Shown here in pieces: positions 1 through 10,555 of a DNA stretch of 64,000 nt (position 1 is its first letter; each line of letters opens with the position of its first letter). The stretch covers positions 1 to 64,000 of the forward strand of contig NZ_MBES01000068.1 in assembly GCF_001954195.1 (NCBI RefSeq), given 5' to 3'. The notes under the pieces were generated by a model, which saw nothing but the letters and a program-made list of their open reading frames with translations, had not been told where the DNA came from and ran no database searches. The DNA comes from Mycobacterium sp. IS-1264 (GTDB taxonomy: Bacteria > Actinomycetota > Actinomycetes > Mycobacteriales > Mycobacteriaceae). The position numbers and the translations under genes were made by a program.

Positions 1-1931
1 ACCGAGACGTCGAACGCCAACGAATGCCATTGCGACCAAACCCGTTTCGCCAGCTCGAGGTGATCGCCCGCAGCGTCCAGCAATTCGGTCACGTTGCGGT
101 GGGATATGGCGACCCCCTTGGGGACGCCGGTCGTGCCCGAGGTGTAGATCAGGTAGGCGACGTCCTCGGCCTTCGGCGCCGGCAACGCCGTGGCGGGCTG
201 GGCGCGAATCCGCGGGTCGTCGAGCTCGACGACCGGTAGGCCGGACCCGGCCAGCCGCCCGGCCAGCTCGCCGGTGGTGATCGCGACGGCTGGGGCGGCA
301 TCGCCGAGCACGAACTGCATCCGCGCGTCCGGCACCGCCGGGTCGATCGGCACATACGCCGCACCGGTTTTCAGCACCGCCAGGATCGCCACGATCGCCT
401 CGGCCGACCGCGACGACAACAACGCGACCCGCTCGCCCGGACGGACGCCCTCGCCGATCAGCAAGTGCGCCAACCGATTCGACGCCTCGTCCAGTTCGCG
501 GTACGTCATGCCGCGGCCATCGAAGGTCAGCGCCACCGCCTCCGGGGCACGAGCCGCCTGCGCGGCAAACAGAGCCGGGATCGACTCCGTGGACTTCGCC
601 GACCCGGTCAACACCCCGCGGTTGGCCCACGCATCGAGGCGGGCCCGCTCGGGCTCGTCGAGCAGATCTGTCGACGACAACCGCTGCGCCGGGTCGGTCG
701 TCATCGCCGCCAGGATCCGCTGCAGCCGCTCGATCAGTGTGTCGATGGTGGATGCGTCGAACACCTCGGTGTCGAATTCGACGCGCAAGCGCAACTCGCT
801 GCCGGGCGACACTTGCACCGCGAGCGGGTAGTGGTTGTATTCGTGGTTGGTGAACTCGGTGACCGCCAACCCGTCGACGCCCACCAATCCATCGGTATCG
901 AGCGGGTAGTTCTCGAACGCGAAAAGGGTGTCGAACAGCTGGTCGTGACCCGTGGCGCGGTGGATATCGCGCAGCGAAAGGTGCTGGTGCTCAAGCGTAT
1001 TGCCGTGCGTGGTGCGCAGCTGCTCCAGTAGGTCGGCGGTGGTGGTCGCCGCCGTGATGCGCGCGCGCATCGGCACCGTGTTGATCAGCAGCCCGACCAT
1101 CGAGTCCGCGCCCAGCACCTCCGGCGGCCGACCCGAGACGGTGATACCGAAGGCGACGTCGTGCCGGCCCGTCAGCAGAGTCAGCAGCTGTGCCCAGGCG
1201 CCCTGCAGCACGACGTTGGCCGTGGTATGGCAGGAGCGCGCCAACTCACCGATGGCCTTGGTGGTCTGCTCGGAGACCTGAAACGATGCGACGCCGCGCC
1301 GCCCGAGCCGCAACGGGTTAGGCCCGCCCACGAGTGTCGGGGTGTCGAAACCGGCGAATGTCTCCCGCCACGCCGTGTGAGCGGAGGCAAAGTCCTGATC
1401 GGCCAGCCAGGTGACGAACCGGCGATACGGCGCGGCCGCGGGCAGCCGCTGGCGGTGATAGCTGGCGAAGATTTCCTGCAGCACGATCGGCAGCGACCAG
1501 CCGTCGACCACGATGTGGTGGAAGGTCAGCACAAAGCGGTGCCGGTCGGACGCGGTGCGGATTAAGGCGGCCCGAAAGGGCAATTCGGTACCGAGGTCGC
1601 AGACCGAGGCGCGTTCGACGGCGCACAGGCGCTCCATCTGGTCGCCGATGTCGTCATCGCCCTCGAGCTCGAGATAGCGCCAGGGCACCTCGGGGTCAGC
1701 CGGGATGATCTGCACCGGCTGGTCGAATTGTTCGCTGAATCGGGCCGCGAGGTTCGGATGCCGGCTGGCCATTGTTTGCACCGCATCGCGCAGGCGGCGC
1801 GGGTCAAGCGGGCCCGTTACGGTGATATCCAGCTGCACCGCATACAGATCGTCGCTACCTAGCGCGGTGCTGGCGTGAAATAGCAGCCCCTGTTGCAGCG
1901 GGGTCAGCGGCAGGACGTCAGCAATCCGCAT
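1..1931 (-). CDS. Non-ribosomal peptide synthetase, second subunit, 5' part (runs off window)
   Basis: An open frame starts at the ATG at 1931 and stays open to base 1 (643 codons seen). The protein begins [20 protein letters not shown], the first core motif of an ordinary peptide-forming condensation domain. That domain carries HHIVVDGWS (HHxxxDG) near residue 145. An adenylation domain follows, with [15 protein letters not shown], and the window ends inside it at [12 protein letters not shown], so the substrate-code residues are not available. The start overlaps the 3' end of the upstream synthetase by 14 bases, so the two are probably translationally coupled and act in sequence on the same peptide. 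Thiolation and later domains lie outside the window. The family and order are certain; the substrate is unknown. Confidence 0.93.
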   Translation of the reverse strand, partial: MRIADVLPLTPLQQGLLFHASTALGSDDLYAVQLDITVTGPLDPRRLRDAVQTMASRHPNLAARFSEQFDQPVQIIPADPEVPWRYLELEGDDDIGDQMERLCAVERASVCDLGTELPFRAALIRTASDRHRFVLTFHHIVVDGWSLPIVLQEIFASYHRQRLPAAAPYRRFVTWLADQDFASAHTAWRETFAGFDTPTLVGGPNPLRLGRRGVASFQVSEQTTKAIGELARSCHTTANVVLQGAWAQLLTLLTGRHDVAFGITVSGRPPEVLGADSMVGLLINTVPMRARITAATTTADLLEQLRTTHGNTLEHQHLSLRDIHRATGHDQLFDTLFAFENYPLDTDGLVGVDGLAVTEFTNHEYNHYPLAVQVSPGSELRLRVEFDTEVFDASTIDTLIERLQRILAAMTTDPAQRLSSTDLLDEPERARLDAWANRGVLTGSAKSTESIPALFAAQAARAPEAVALTFDGRGMTYRELDEASNRLAHLLIGEGVRPGERVALLSSRSAEAIVAILAVLKTGAAYVPIDPAVPDARMQFVLGDAAPAVAITTGELAGRLAGSGLPVVELDDPRIRAQPATALPAPKAEDVAYLIYTSGTTGVPKGVAISHRNVTELLDAAGDHLELAKRVWSQWHSLAFDVS

Positions 1932-4900
1932 ATTGTCGCTGGAGCTCGTCGATCTGCTGCTGGCTAAGACCGGCAAGTGCGATGTCAGACGGCGTCAGCC
2001 CACCCCCACCGCCGCGCACGTGCGCGCAGATACCGGCCAGGGCCTCGAACCACAACCGGCTCAGCCGGTTGATCTGCGGGCGGTTCAGCGCCGACGGTGC
2101 CCAAGTCCAGTTGGCGTGCAGGCGCGGACCGGCCTCGGTGTCCACGGTGCCGGCATTGAGGTCCAGCGTGTGCATCAGCGGCGTCGGCACCGCGGCCGCC
2201 GCGGCGGTCAGCGACCAATCTTCGTGGCTGATCTGCCACAGATCGCCGGACGCCTGGGACGCGGGGGCGCCCAGCCGACCGAGGTAGTTGAACCCGACCG
2301 GCGGGTCCGACTCGGCCAGGTCGACGTCGCTGTTCAGGTAGCGCAGCAGACCATAGGTCACACCGTCCGGGACGGACCGGAGCTGTTCTTTGGCGTCCTT
2401 GAGCACGGCGCCCAGGGCGGCTTCGCCGGCGCCTACCTGCTCCCAGGACAGCCCACCGACGGCCAGGGAGACCGGGTATTTGGTGGTAAACCATCCGACC
2501 GTGCGCGACAGGTCCACATCGGCGGCCAGCTCCTCGTGGCGCCCGTGTCCCTCGACGTCGACTCCGATCGGGGCGCTGCCGGTGCCCAAGAATTCCGCCA
2601 AGGCCAGCCCGAACGCGATCAACAAAATGTCCTGCACGCCGGCGTGGAAGGCCGCCGGGACCTCGCCGAGCAGCATCCGGGTCGTCTCGACATCCAGCTC
2701 CGCCGACAACACTCCCGCAGTGGCATACGTATCCGCCGCCGGTTGTACCGCCGGCAACGCGCTGTGCGTCGCGGCCAACTGGCGCCACGTCTCGGCCTGG
2801 TCCATCACATCGGCGGCGTGCGCCTGGCCGGCCAGCAGCTTCGCCCACCGGGCAAACGACGTCCCGCCGGCGGGCAACGCCACCGCTTGCCCGCCGTGAT
2901 GCTGGGCCCACGCAATGTTGATGTCCTCCAACAGGATTCGCCAGGAAACTCCGTCGACGGCCAGATGGTGACAAATCAACGCCAACTGGCCGGTGGAAGC
3001 CGCCCACACAGCGCTCAGCATCACGCCGGCCGCCGGGTTCAACCGCGACCGCGCCTGCGCCAGCGCCTCCTCGGACAACACGCCGACAGTGCGCACGCAG
3101 TCACGCGCATCCACCGATCCCGCCTCGGGCACCGTCAAGGACCAGCCCCGGGCGCCGTCGTCGTCGACGCGCAGGCGCAACATGGCATGCCGATCCAGCA
3201 AGGCCTGCAGCACGACCACCACGTCGGCCTCGATCACGCCGGCGGGGGCATGCACCACCACCGTCTGGTTGAACTGGTCGACGGGACCGTCGACGCTTTC
3301 CAGCCAGCGGATGATCGGGGTCGCTACCACCGGTCCGAGGCCCTCATCGACCGGGCCGCCCGCATCGTTGGCCATATCGGCCACCCGGGCCAGCCGGGCC
3401 ACGGTCTGCTCGACGAAGATGTCGCGCGGCCGGCACACCACACCGGCCGCCCGGGCCCGGGCCACTACCTGCATCGACAGGATGCTGTCGCCGCCGAGCT
3501 CGAAGAACGAGTCGTCGACGCCGACCCGCTCCAGCCCGAGGACCTGGGCGTAGATGCCGGCCAGGAGCTCCTCGACCGCGCTGTCGGGGGCGCGATAACC
3601 GTCGGCGTCGTGATACTCCGGTGCCGGCAGGGCGCGTTTGTCGAGCTTGCCGTTGACCGTCAGCGGCAGTGCCGGCAATGCGACCACCGCCGCCGGCACC
3701 ATGTAGTCGGGGAGCCGCTCGGCCAGCGTCGCGCGCGCGGCGGCCGGGTCGGCGCTCCCGGTCACATACCCCACGAGTCGCTTGTGCCCGGAGTGATCCT
3801 CGGGGGCGACCACCACCGCCTGCTCCACCCCGTCCACGCCGGCCAGCGCCGCCTCGACCTCGGCGAGTTCGATGCGGAATCCGCGGATCTTGACCTGCTC
3901 GTCGGCCCGCCCGAGATACTGCAGCTGCCCGTCGGCGCCCCAGCACACCAGGTCCCCGGTGCGATACATGCGTGCTCCTGGCGCTCCCGCGCCGGCGAAG
4001 GGGCAGGCCACAAACCGCGACGCCGTCAATCCCGCCCGGCGCACGTAACCGTGCCCCGTTCCGCGGCCGGCGACATACAGCTCACCGACTACGCCGGCGG
4101 GCACCGGCCGCAGCCACCCGTCCAGCACGAAAAAGCCCAGGTGCTCCAGCGGCCCCCCGACGGGACTGGCACTGCTGCCGATGTCGCTCCGAACAATCTC
4201 GCGGAACGAGGCATGCACCGTGGTCTCGGTAGTGCCGTACATGTTGATCAGCCGCGGCAAGCCCTGGTGATTGTCCAGCCACGTCCGAAGACGTTGTGGC
4301 TCAAGCGCTTCGCCGGCGAATATCACCGTTTGGAGCTTCAGCTGATCGCCCAGCTCGGGCGCCAGCGCGTCGGCGGCTTGCAGCGCGTAAAACGCCGACG
4401 GCGTCTGGCTCAACACGCTGACCTGTTCGGCAACCAGCAGGCCGTGGAAGTCTTGCGGCGAGCGCGCCACCGACTCGGGCACCACCACCAGCCGACCCCC
4501 GTGCAGCAGCGCGCCCCAGATCTCACACACCGAGACGTCGAAGGCCAGGGAATGCCACTGCGACCAGACCTGGCCCACCAGGCCCAGGTTGTCGTCGAGG
4601 GACGCCATGAGCTGCGTCACGTTGTGGTGGGTGATGGCAACGCCTTTGGGGACACCGGTGGTGCCCGAGGTGTAAATCAGGTAGGCGACATCCTCGGCAT
4701 CCGGGGCCGGCAGCGCCGTGCTGGGCTGGGTGCCGATCCGGGGGTCGTCGACGTAGATGATCGGTACGTCGCAGTTCTGCAGCCGGTCGGCCAGTCCCGC
4801 GGTGGTGAGCGCCGCGATCGGCATGGCGTCATCGACCATGAACTCGGTGCGGGCCGCCGGCACCGCCGGGTCGATCGGCACGTACGCCGCCCCGGTCTTC

Positions 4901-6483
4901 AACACCGCCAAAATCGAGACGATCGCCTCGGCCGACCGCGACAGCAGCAGCGCCACCCGCTGGCCCGGGCCCACACCCTGGCCGACCAGCAAGTGCGCCA
5001 ACCTATTCGACGCCTCGTCGAGCTCGCGATACGTCATGCCGCGGCCCTCGTAGGTCACCGCGATGGCCTCGGCTGCGCGCGCGACCTGCGCGGCGAACAG
5101 CCCCGGAATCGATACCGACGCCGACGGCTCGGTCAGCGACGACCGGTTGCCCCAATCGTCGATGCGGGCCTGCTCAGGCTCGTCGAGCAGATCCATCGAC
5201 GACAGCCACCGATCGGGGTCGGCGGTCATCGCCGCGAACACCCGCTCCAACCGCCGCGCCAAGTCGTGCACATCGCAGTTCGCAAACAGTTGGCCGGCGC
5301 CGGGCGTGCTGAGATAAAGCTTTTCCTCGTCCCGGAAAAAGACCAGCCGGAACTGATCCCCCAAGCCGTCGTGGGTCAGGGTCGCCGTCACGGCGGAACC
5401 CCCGAGATCCGTCAAATGTGTCGTCGGGATGAAATTGACCGCGATCCGGTTGGACGCCTGCCCCGACGCGCGATAACGGGCGGTGTTCTCGATCGCATGA
5501 ACCGGGAACCGTTGGTGCTGAACCGTTTCCCGGATCCGGGTGTCGACATGCTCACAAAACTCGGCGACCGTCGACCCCGGCGATGCCGTCAACACCAATG
5601 GGACGACGCCGGACGCCATGCCGGGCACCAGCTTGACCGCAGGATCAACCCGCCTGGCGACCGGGAAGTCGAACACGACCTCCGAACCCTCGACGTCGCA
5701 GCCACGCACCAGCAGCGCGCACGCCGCCGTCATCACCGATGACCGGCGCATCCCCAACGCCCGCGCCAACTCGTCCATCTTGGCCACCGCGGCCGGGTCC
5801 AGTTGAACGGGAACGGAAAACGCATCCCAATCACGCCCGCTGGGCGCCGCTAGCCGATAACGAGGTTCGTTATCCGGGCGAAGGTTCCTGCTCCAGTAGG
5901 CCTGATCGTTGGCGTAGTCACTGGACGCTTCGTACTCGAGCTCGCAATCGATCAGATCGGTCAGCGATCCGAAAAAGGCGGGCGGAGCCGACGTTCCGGA
6001 CGCCATAGCGCTGTAGATAGTCGCGAACCGATGCAGAACGAGAGCGAGCCCGACCCCGTCGGTCACGATGTGATGGCAGCAGACGAAGAAATAGAACTCG
6101 TCGATGCCGGTCTGCAACAACGCGAATTTGTACAGCGGGCCGCTCAGCGGCATCGCGGTGCGCTGAATCGACGACGCCAGCCGATACGCATCGCGCTCGG
6201 GATCCTGCGAGCCCATCAGGTCATAGCGCGCCAGCTCAACGTGCGGGTCATCCACGACCTTCTGGAAAACCTGGCCATCCACCTGGAAAAACGACGCCCG
6301 CAGCGGTTCGGCCTCGCTGACCGCCTGTCGGATGGCTGACTCAAACAAATCGGGGTCGATCGGGCCCGCGATTCGCACGAACACGCCAAGTTGCCACCTG
6401 GCACCGAAAACACCGGTCTCCTCGGCCAGCCAAATATCCAACTGTCCCCGTGTCAGCGGAAGTGCCCGCTCATGAAGTTGCAT
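1918..6483 (-). CDS. mps1: Single-module NRPS (C-A-T-E), Mps1-like loading module of a glycopeptidolipid-type lipopeptide
   Basis: 1521 aa. A condensation domain comes first ([11 protein letters not shown] near residue 10; [11 protein letters not shown]). Then an adenylation domain ([39 protein letters not shown]), a thiolation domain ([13 protein letters not shown]) and an epimerisation domain ([23 protein letters not shown]). The protein should therefore activate one amino acid, join it to an acyl group or upstream unit and convert it to the D form. The first condensation domain resembles the N-acylating first domain of mycobacterial Mps1. Reading the pocket against GrsA gives D-V-C-S-I-A-M-V-H, which I cannot assign. 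ATG 6483 is preferred because GGGGGA lies just upstream; GTG 6501 is the longer alternative. Known Mps1 proteins are, as I recall, two-module, so a one-module first subunit is unusual. The symbol is by analogy. Confidence 0.92.
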   Translation of the reverse strand: MQLHERALPLTRGQLDIWLAEETGVFGARWQLGVFVRIAGPIDPDLFESAIRQAVSEAEPLRASFFQVDGQVFQKVVDDPHVELARYDLMGSQDPERDAYRLASSIQRTAMPLSGPLYKFALLQTGIDEFYFFVCCHHIVTDGVGLALVLHRFATIYSAMASGTSAPPAFFGSLTDLIDCELEYEASSDYANDQAYWSRNLRPDNEPRYRLAAPSGRDWDAFSVPVQLDPAAVAKMDELARALGMRRSSVMTAACALLVRGCDVEGSEVVFDFPVARRVDPAVKLVPGMASGVVPLVLTASPGSTVAEFCEHVDTRIRETVQHQRFPVHAIENTARYRASGQASNRIAVNFIPTTHLTDLGGSAVTATLTHDGLGDQFRLVFFRDEEKLYLSTPGAGQLFANCDVHDLARRLERVFAAMTADPDRWLSSMDLLDEPEQARIDDWGNRSSLTEPSASVSIPGLFAAQVARAAEAIAVTYEGRGMTYRELDEASNRLAHLLVGQGVGPGQRVALLLSRSAEAIVSILAVLKTGAAYVPIDPAVPAARTEFMVDDAMPIAALTTAGLADRLQNCDVPIIYVDDPRIGTQPSTALPAPDAEDVAYLIYTSGTTGVPKGVAITHHNVTQLMASLDDNLGLVGQVWSQWHSLAFDVSVCEIWGALLHGGRLVVVPESVARSPQDFHGLLVAEQVSVLSQTPSAFYALQAADALAPELGDQLKLQTVIFAGEALEPQRLRTWLDNHQGLPRLINMYGTTETTVHASFREIVRSDIGSSASPVGGPLEHLGFFVLDGWLRPVPAGVVGELYVAGRGTGHGYVRRAGLTASRFVACPFAGAGAPGARMYRTGDLVCWGADGQLQYLGRADEQVKIRGFRIELAEVEAALAGVDGVEQAVVVAPEDHSGHKRLVGYVTGSADPAAARATLAERLPDYMVPAAVVALPALPLTVNGKLDKRALPAPEYHDADGYRAPDSAVEELLAGIYAQVLGLERVGVDDSFFELGGDSILSMQVVARARAAGVVCRPRDIFVEQTVARLARVADMANDAGGPVDEGLGPVVATPIIRWLESVDGPVDQFNQTVVVHAPAGVIEADVVVVLQALLDRHAMLRLRVDDDGARGWSLTVPEAGSVDARDCVRTVGVLSEEALAQARSRLNPAAGVMLSAVWAASTGQLALICHHLAVDGVSWRILLEDINIAWAQHHGGQAVALPAGGTSFARWAKLLAGQAHAADVMDQAETWRQLAATHSALPAVQPAADTYATAGVLSAELDVETTRMLLGEVPAAFHAGVQDILLIAFGLALAEFLGTGSAPIGVDVEGHGRHEELAADVDLSRTVGWFTTKYPVSLAVGGLSWEQVGAGEAALGAVLKDAKEQLRSVPDGVTYGLLRYLNSDVDLAESDPPVGFNYLGRLGAPASQASGDLWQISHEDWSLTAAAAAVPTPLMHTLDLNAGTVDTEAGPRLHANWTWAPSALNRPQINRLSRLWFEALAGICAHVRGGGGGLTPSDIALAGLSQQQIDELQRQYADC

Positions 6484-6504
6484 AGATCCCCCAAGCCCCA
6501 CGGT

Positions 6505-6732
6505 TTACTTGTTGGCCTGAACCGCTGCCAGCCTCTCGCGCAGACTCCTCGGCCGGATATCGGTCCAGTTCTGCTCGATATAGTCCAGACACGCAGCGCG
6601 CTCGGCCTCGCCGTAAACCACCCGCCAGCCAGCAGGAACATCGGCGAACGCCGGCCACAGACTGTGCTGCTCCTCGTCGTTGACCAACACGAGGAAGCTG
6701 CCACCGTCGTCGTCGAACGGATTGACGCTCAC
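6505..6732 (-). CDS. mbtH: MbtH-like NRPS chaperone, copy 1
   Basis: 75 aa, GTG start. It shows the full MbtH signature: N-P-F-D near the N-terminus, [16 protein letters not shown] and a final DIRP-x-SLR. MbtH proteins bind adenylation domains and are needed for their folding or activity. The gene lies 21 bases upstream of the synthetase start, so it is surely co-transcribed with it. It is almost the same in sequence as the second copy at 39076-39306, differing mainly in the last few codons. Confidence 0.95.
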   Translation of the reverse strand: MSVNPFDDDGGSFLVLVNDEEQHSLWPAFADVPAGWRVVYGEAERAACLDYIEQNWTDIRPRSLRERLAAVQANK

Positions 6733-7137
6733 CGCTGCTCCAAACCCTCCAGTCGAAATGAAGGAAACCCCTCACAAACGGTAGTGGAGGCCTATAGGGC
6801 CTGTACGCGCTTTGGCAAAAGTCCCTGATGTGACCTGCTGTTACTCGCGACACACCTCAGCGCGGGTACGGGTGGGCGCTCGGGGACGATCCGCTGCACT
6901 GCTCGTGCGGATTGGCGGGCAGCCCGAATTGCTTTGAGCCACGCGATTACACACATGCACCAGGCCGCGCCGTAGCAAACGACCGCCACCCCCGAGCGCC
7001 TCGCAATGTACACCAGGGTTTGACCGCAACCGGGTTAGCCCCGCACCCAAAAGACGCAACATGGCCCCAGTCGGTTCATTTGCTGCTGGCGAAGTGTGAC
7101 AATAGCCCCTATTCGAAGCACGCGTCCTCGGGCGAAA
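6733..7137. other. Divergent intergenic region between mbtH/NRPS and an O-acyltransferase
   Basis: About 400 bases separate the minus-strand mbtH-NRPS genes from the plus-strand acyltransferase. Short open frames here are arginine-rich or out of phase and look like noise. The region must hold promoters for both directions. The right end (about 7070-7115) carries the upstream block shared by all three O-acyltransferase genes. I could not place a convincing promoter for mbtH. Confidence 0.6.
7070..7115 (+). promoter_or_regulatory. Upstream block shared by the three O-acyltransferase genes, copy 1
   Basis: The segment contains GAAGTGTGACAAT followed by CCCCTATTCG. A matching GAAGTGTGACAAT lies ahead of the third paralogue (about 28945-28982), and a diverged form ahead of the second (about 26668-26700). 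TGTGACAAT could be an extended -10 element. That is inference from conservation and spacing. Confidence 0.45.
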
Positions 7138-9276
7138 GTGGTGTCGGCGAAGAAGGGATTTCGCCCCGACATCGAGGGCCTTCGCGCGGTAGCGGTGCTG
7201 GCCGTCGTGCTGTTTCACGCGGACGTGCCCGGGGTGGGTGGTGGATACGTCGGCGTGGACGTGTTCTTCGTGATCTCGGGCTTCCTCATCACTGGCCTGC
7301 TCTGGCGCGAGGCCAGCACCACCGGCACCATCCGGCTGCGCCGCTTCTACGGGGCGCGGGCGCGCCGACTTCTGCCGGCCTCAGCGGCGGTAGGCGTCAT
7401 CACCGCGATCGCCTCGGCTGTCCTGTTGCCCCCGTTGGAGGCGTCCAGCGTCCTCGAAGATGGCATCTTCAGCGCGCTATACGTCGGCAACTACCGGTTC
7501 ATTCTCGAAGGCGTCGACTACTTCGCGCCTACCGTACATCCGTCGCCGTTCTGGCATTACTGGTCGTTAGGCGTCGAGGAGCAGTTCTATCTGGTGTGGC
7601 CGGCGTTGATCCTCAGTACGGCATGGCTTATTCGGCGGGTGCGTCGACGCACCCGGGCCCAGGCCACCTCGTCACAACGCCCGTACCTGGTGGTCCTAGC
7701 ACTGGTCGCGGTGGTGTCATTTGCGCTTTCGCTGGCGATCACTTACGTGGTGCCTTTGGTGGCGTTCTTTTCGCTGCCCACGCGGGCCTGGCAGTTAGCC
7801 GCCGGCGGACTGATCGGCCTCACCGCCGCTCGGTGGCGCCGACTGCCGGCAATACTTGCCGCGGTCGCGGGATGGGCAGGGCTGGCATTGATACTTTCGG
7901 CCTGCACCCTGTTGAGTCCGACCACACTCTATCCGGGGACTGCGGCGCTGTTGCCCGTGCTGGGCACCACGCTGGTCATTGGCGCCGGCTGCGCCGCACC
8001 TTCGACGGGATGCGGGCGCCTGCTAGCCATGCCGGCGATGTGCGCAGTCGGGCGGGTGTCCTACTCGTGGTATCTCTGGCACTGGCCGGTTCTGCTGCTC
8101 GCACCGCCCCTGTTGGGTCACCCGCTCGGGCTGGCGGAGAGGCTCGCAGCGGTCCTCATTTCTGGCGGGCTGGCCGCACTGACGCTGCATCTCATCGAGG
8201 ACCCTTTGCGATTCGCCGCACCCGTGCGCCGATCTTCCCTCACCAGTCTGGCCCTTGGTGGTGTGGCCACCGCCGTAGCGGTCTGTGTGGGCGTGGCACT
8301 GCTGGTATCGGTGCCGATCCCGGTCGGGCGCGGCGCCCCGGCTACGCCGTTGACCATCACCGCGGCGCCTCCCCCCGCCGGAGCCGACCTTGACGCCTAT
8401 GACGCCGAGGTGCAGCACGTGGTCGCCCAAGTGCGGGCCGCCGTCTCGGCAGCTGCTGACCTCAGAGCCGTGCCGTCGAACCTGAACCCGTCGCTCGCCG
8501 GCGCGGCGGGTGAGCTCAAGGCCATATTCCTCAACGGTTGCATGCGCCAACTTTTCCAAGGCGGGCAGCCCGAATGCGCGACGGGCGATACCGCCTCCAC
8601 GACGACGGTGGCGCTAGTCGGCGACTCACATGCAGCGATGTGGGGTCGCGCGTTCCAGCAGGTCGCCACGCAGCGGCGCTGGCGGCTGGAAACCCTGACC
8701 AAAGCAGATTGCCCCGTACTGAACTTGCCGATCGCCAACCCACTCCGTCGCTTGCTTTCCACCAGCTGCGAGCAGTGGCGTGGTCAGATCATGGCTCGGT
8801 TACGCGCCGAGCATCCGCGGCTGGTCGTGATGAGTATGTGGCGCGGGTACGGTGTCGGACACACTTTCATGCAAGGTTTCACGTCATATGACCCCGCGTG
8901 GCTCGACGGCTTGACCCGCCTCGTGGAGCAACTGCGCAGCGTCGGTGCACATGTGCTAGTCCTCGGGCCGATCCCGGCTTCGCCCACGGTGGTGCCGATC
9001 TGCCTGTCCGGCCACCTCGATAACGCCACGGCCTGCTCACTGTCACGGTCGACCGCGGTGAACCAATCCGGCATCGCGGCGGAGTCCGCGGCCACCAAAG
9101 GTGGCGGCGGACACTACGCCGACCTCACCGACCTGTTCTGCACCGCCGACCGCTGCCCCGTCATCGTCGGCAACACCCTGGTCTACTTTGATTCGAGCCA
9201 CCTGACGTTCGAATATTCCACGGCATTGGAGCCGGTAATCGCGGCACTGGCCGACCGCGCGCTCGCCGGCGCCTGA
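7138..9276 (+). CDS. Membrane O-acyltransferase with C-terminal SGNH domain (acyltransferase-3/OafA type), copy 1
   Basis: About 712 aa. The N-terminal half is an acyltransferase-3 membrane domain. It has R-x10-H (GLRAVAVLAVVLFHA), GGGYVGVDVFFVISGFLITG, WSLGVEEQFYLVWP and about ten hydrophobic segments. The C-terminal half is an SGNH-hydrolase-like domain with GDSHAAMW near the middle and D-x-x-H (DSSHL) near the end. Such fusions acylate extracytoplasmic sugars, so acylation of a GPL sugar is the natural role here. The start is uncertain. GTG 7138 or 7141 fits alignment with the two paralogues at 26721 and 28998; GTG 7096 gives a longer frame but lies inside the shared upstream block. It converges on the glycosyltransferase at 9293. 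Confidence 0.9.
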   Translation: MVSAKKGFRPDIEGLRAVAVLAVVLFHADVPGVGGGYVGVDVFFVISGFLITGLLWREASTTGTIRLRRFYGARARRLLPASAAVGVITAIASAVLLPPLEASSVLEDGIFSALYVGNYRFILEGVDYFAPTVHPSPFWHYWSLGVEEQFYLVWPALILSTAWLIRRVRRRTRAQATSSQRPYLVVLALVAVVSFALSLAITYVVPLVAFFSLPTRAWQLAAGGLIGLTAARWRRLPAILAAVAGWAGLALILSACTLLSPTTLYPGTAALLPVLGTTLVIGAGCAAPSTGCGRLLAMPAMCAVGRVSYSWYLWHWPVLLLAPPLLGHPLGLAERLAAVLISGGLAALTLHLIEDPLRFAAPVRRSSLTSLALGGVATAVAVCVGVALLVSVPIPVGRGAPATPLTITAAPPPAGADLDAYDAEVQHVVAQVRAAVSAAADLRAVPSNLNPSLAGAAGELKAIFLNGCMRQLFQGGQPECATGDTASTTTVALVGDSHAAMWGRAFQQVATQRRWRLETLTKADCPVLNLPIANPLRRLLSTSCEQWRGQIMARLRAEHPRLVVMSMWRGYGVGHTFMQGFTSYDPAWLDGLTRLVEQLRSVGAHVLVLGPIPASPTVVPICLSGHLDNATACSLSRSTAVNQSGIAAESAATKGGGGHYADLTDLFCTADRCPVIVGNTLVYFDSSHLTFEYSTALEPVIAALADRALAGA

Positions 9277-9292
9277 CACGCCGATCGTGGGT

Positions 9293-10555
9293 TCATCTCC
9301 CCGAACGGGCGAAATCTTCGAGCAGATCGGCGGCGGCGGTCACGCTGTCGGCGGGTTTGCTCATTTGCGTCGCGATCTCGCGGGCCCGCGCGGCGCAGTC
9401 GGGTTCAAGGACGGTACGCAGGTCCGCGACGAGCGACTCGCGGGTGGTGCCCGAAAAGCGCCGGGCGGCACCCACTTTCAAGCGTTTGACCCGCACCCCC
9501 CACAGCGTCTGATCGAGATCCGTCGACAGAATCAGCGTGGGGACTCCAGCGCGCAGGCCGATTGCCGTGGTACCCGCGCCCCCGTGGTGCACAACCGCGC
9601 GGCAGGCCGGGAAGATCGCCGCGACATTCACCGCGCCCACCGCCTTGACGTGATCGAAATGCGGGACGTCGCTGAAGTCACTCCAGCCGGCAACCACCAG
9701 CGCCCGCTCGCCCAACTCCGCGCACGCCGCGGCGATCATGGCGACCGTGTCGGCCGGAGAATCCACCGGCATGCTGCCGAACCCGAAGAAGATCGGCGGC
9801 GTCCCGGCGGCGATCCACGACGCGACCTCCTCGTCGGCATCCGTCGGCACCTCCATCGTCACCGCGCCGACGAAGGGCCGCAGCCCATCCCATTTCGCCC
9901 ACTCGGCCGCCAACCCCGGAAAGCACACCTCGTCGTACGCCTGGATTTCCAGCGAGCCGCGTTCGGCAATCCGCCGCGCCGACGGCGCCGTGGCCTTCGG
10001 CAGCCCCAGTTCACGGCGCTGCGCGTCGTCGAGCTTCTTCTCCGCGCGCCACCCCACCCAGTCGTAGACCCGCATCGCGGAGCGACCCACTGGCGCCGGC
10101 AGGAACGACAGCAGCTGGCCGTTAGGCCGCACCGGGAAGTAGTGCAGCGTGGCCAACGGAATGCCGTGATGCTCCGCGACATTGGCGGCGAGCTCCTGGT
10201 AGACCAGGCCGGTGAAGAGCAGGTCGGCACCCTCGGCCAGCGACGTCAGCGTCGCGTTCATCTCCCCCAGGGCCTGGGTCCTGGGCTCCCACACTTCCCG
10301 CCACAACCGGCGCAGCTCCCCGATCCGCCAGAAGTCGCCGAAGAAATGCGTCCAGAACTTGCGGTGCGCGTCCAGCCATGCCTGCCTGTCCAGCCCGTAG
10401 GCGACCGCCGAAAGCCCAACCGACTCGATGAAGCCAACCAGGTCGGGCGGAACCGCCAGGCGCACCTCGTGCCCCCGGCGCAGCAATTCACGGCCGATGG
10501 CGGCGCTGGGTTCGATGTCGCCGCGACTTCCCCAGCTCGCCAGCGCAAACCTCAT
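9293..10555 (-). CDS. GPL-type glycosyltransferase (UGT/GT1 family), paralogue 1
   Basis: 420 aa from MRFALASWGSRGDIEP. It has the two-Rossmann (GT-B) fold marks of this family: the N-terminal G-S-R-G-D acceptor loop, PIFFGFGSMP in the middle and VVHHGGAGTTAIG in the donor-sugar site. It closely resembles the glycosyltransferases of GPL loci (rtfA/gtfA/gtfB group), which move sugars from nucleotide-sugar donors onto the lipopeptide or onto earlier sugars. The ATG overlaps the stop of the upstream SDR gene (ATGA), and that gene overlaps the dehydrogenase before it. The three form one coupled operon, which suggests this enzyme uses the sugar they make. Donor and acceptor are not readable from sequence. 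Confidence 0.93.
   Translation of the reverse strand: MRFALASWGSRGDIEPSAAIGRELLRRGHEVRLAVPPDLVGFIESVGLSAVAYGLDRQAWLDAHRKFWTHFFGDFWRIGELRRLWREVWEPRTQALGEMNATLTSLAEGADLLFTGLVYQELAANVAEHHGIPLATLHYFPVRPNGQLLSFLPAPVGRSAMRVYDWVGWRAEKKLDDAQRRELGLPKATAPSARRIAERGSLEIQAYDEVCFPGLAAEWAKWDGLRPFVGAVTMEVPTDADEEVASWIAAGTPPIFFGFGSMPVDSPADTVAMIAAACAELGERALVVAGWSDFSDVPHFDHVKAVGAVNVAAIFPACRAVVHHGGAGTTAIGLRAGVPTLILSTDLDQTLWGVRVKRLKVGAARRFSGTTRESLVADLRTVLEPDCAARAREIATQMSKPADSVTAAADLLEDFARSGR

Noticed and set aside
1933..5742. 1269-codon plus-strand frame opposite the synthetase
   Set aside because: Its product is Arg/Gln/His/Gly-rich with no domain, and it is exactly antisense to a frame with full condensation and adenylation motifs. 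It is a high-GC shadow.
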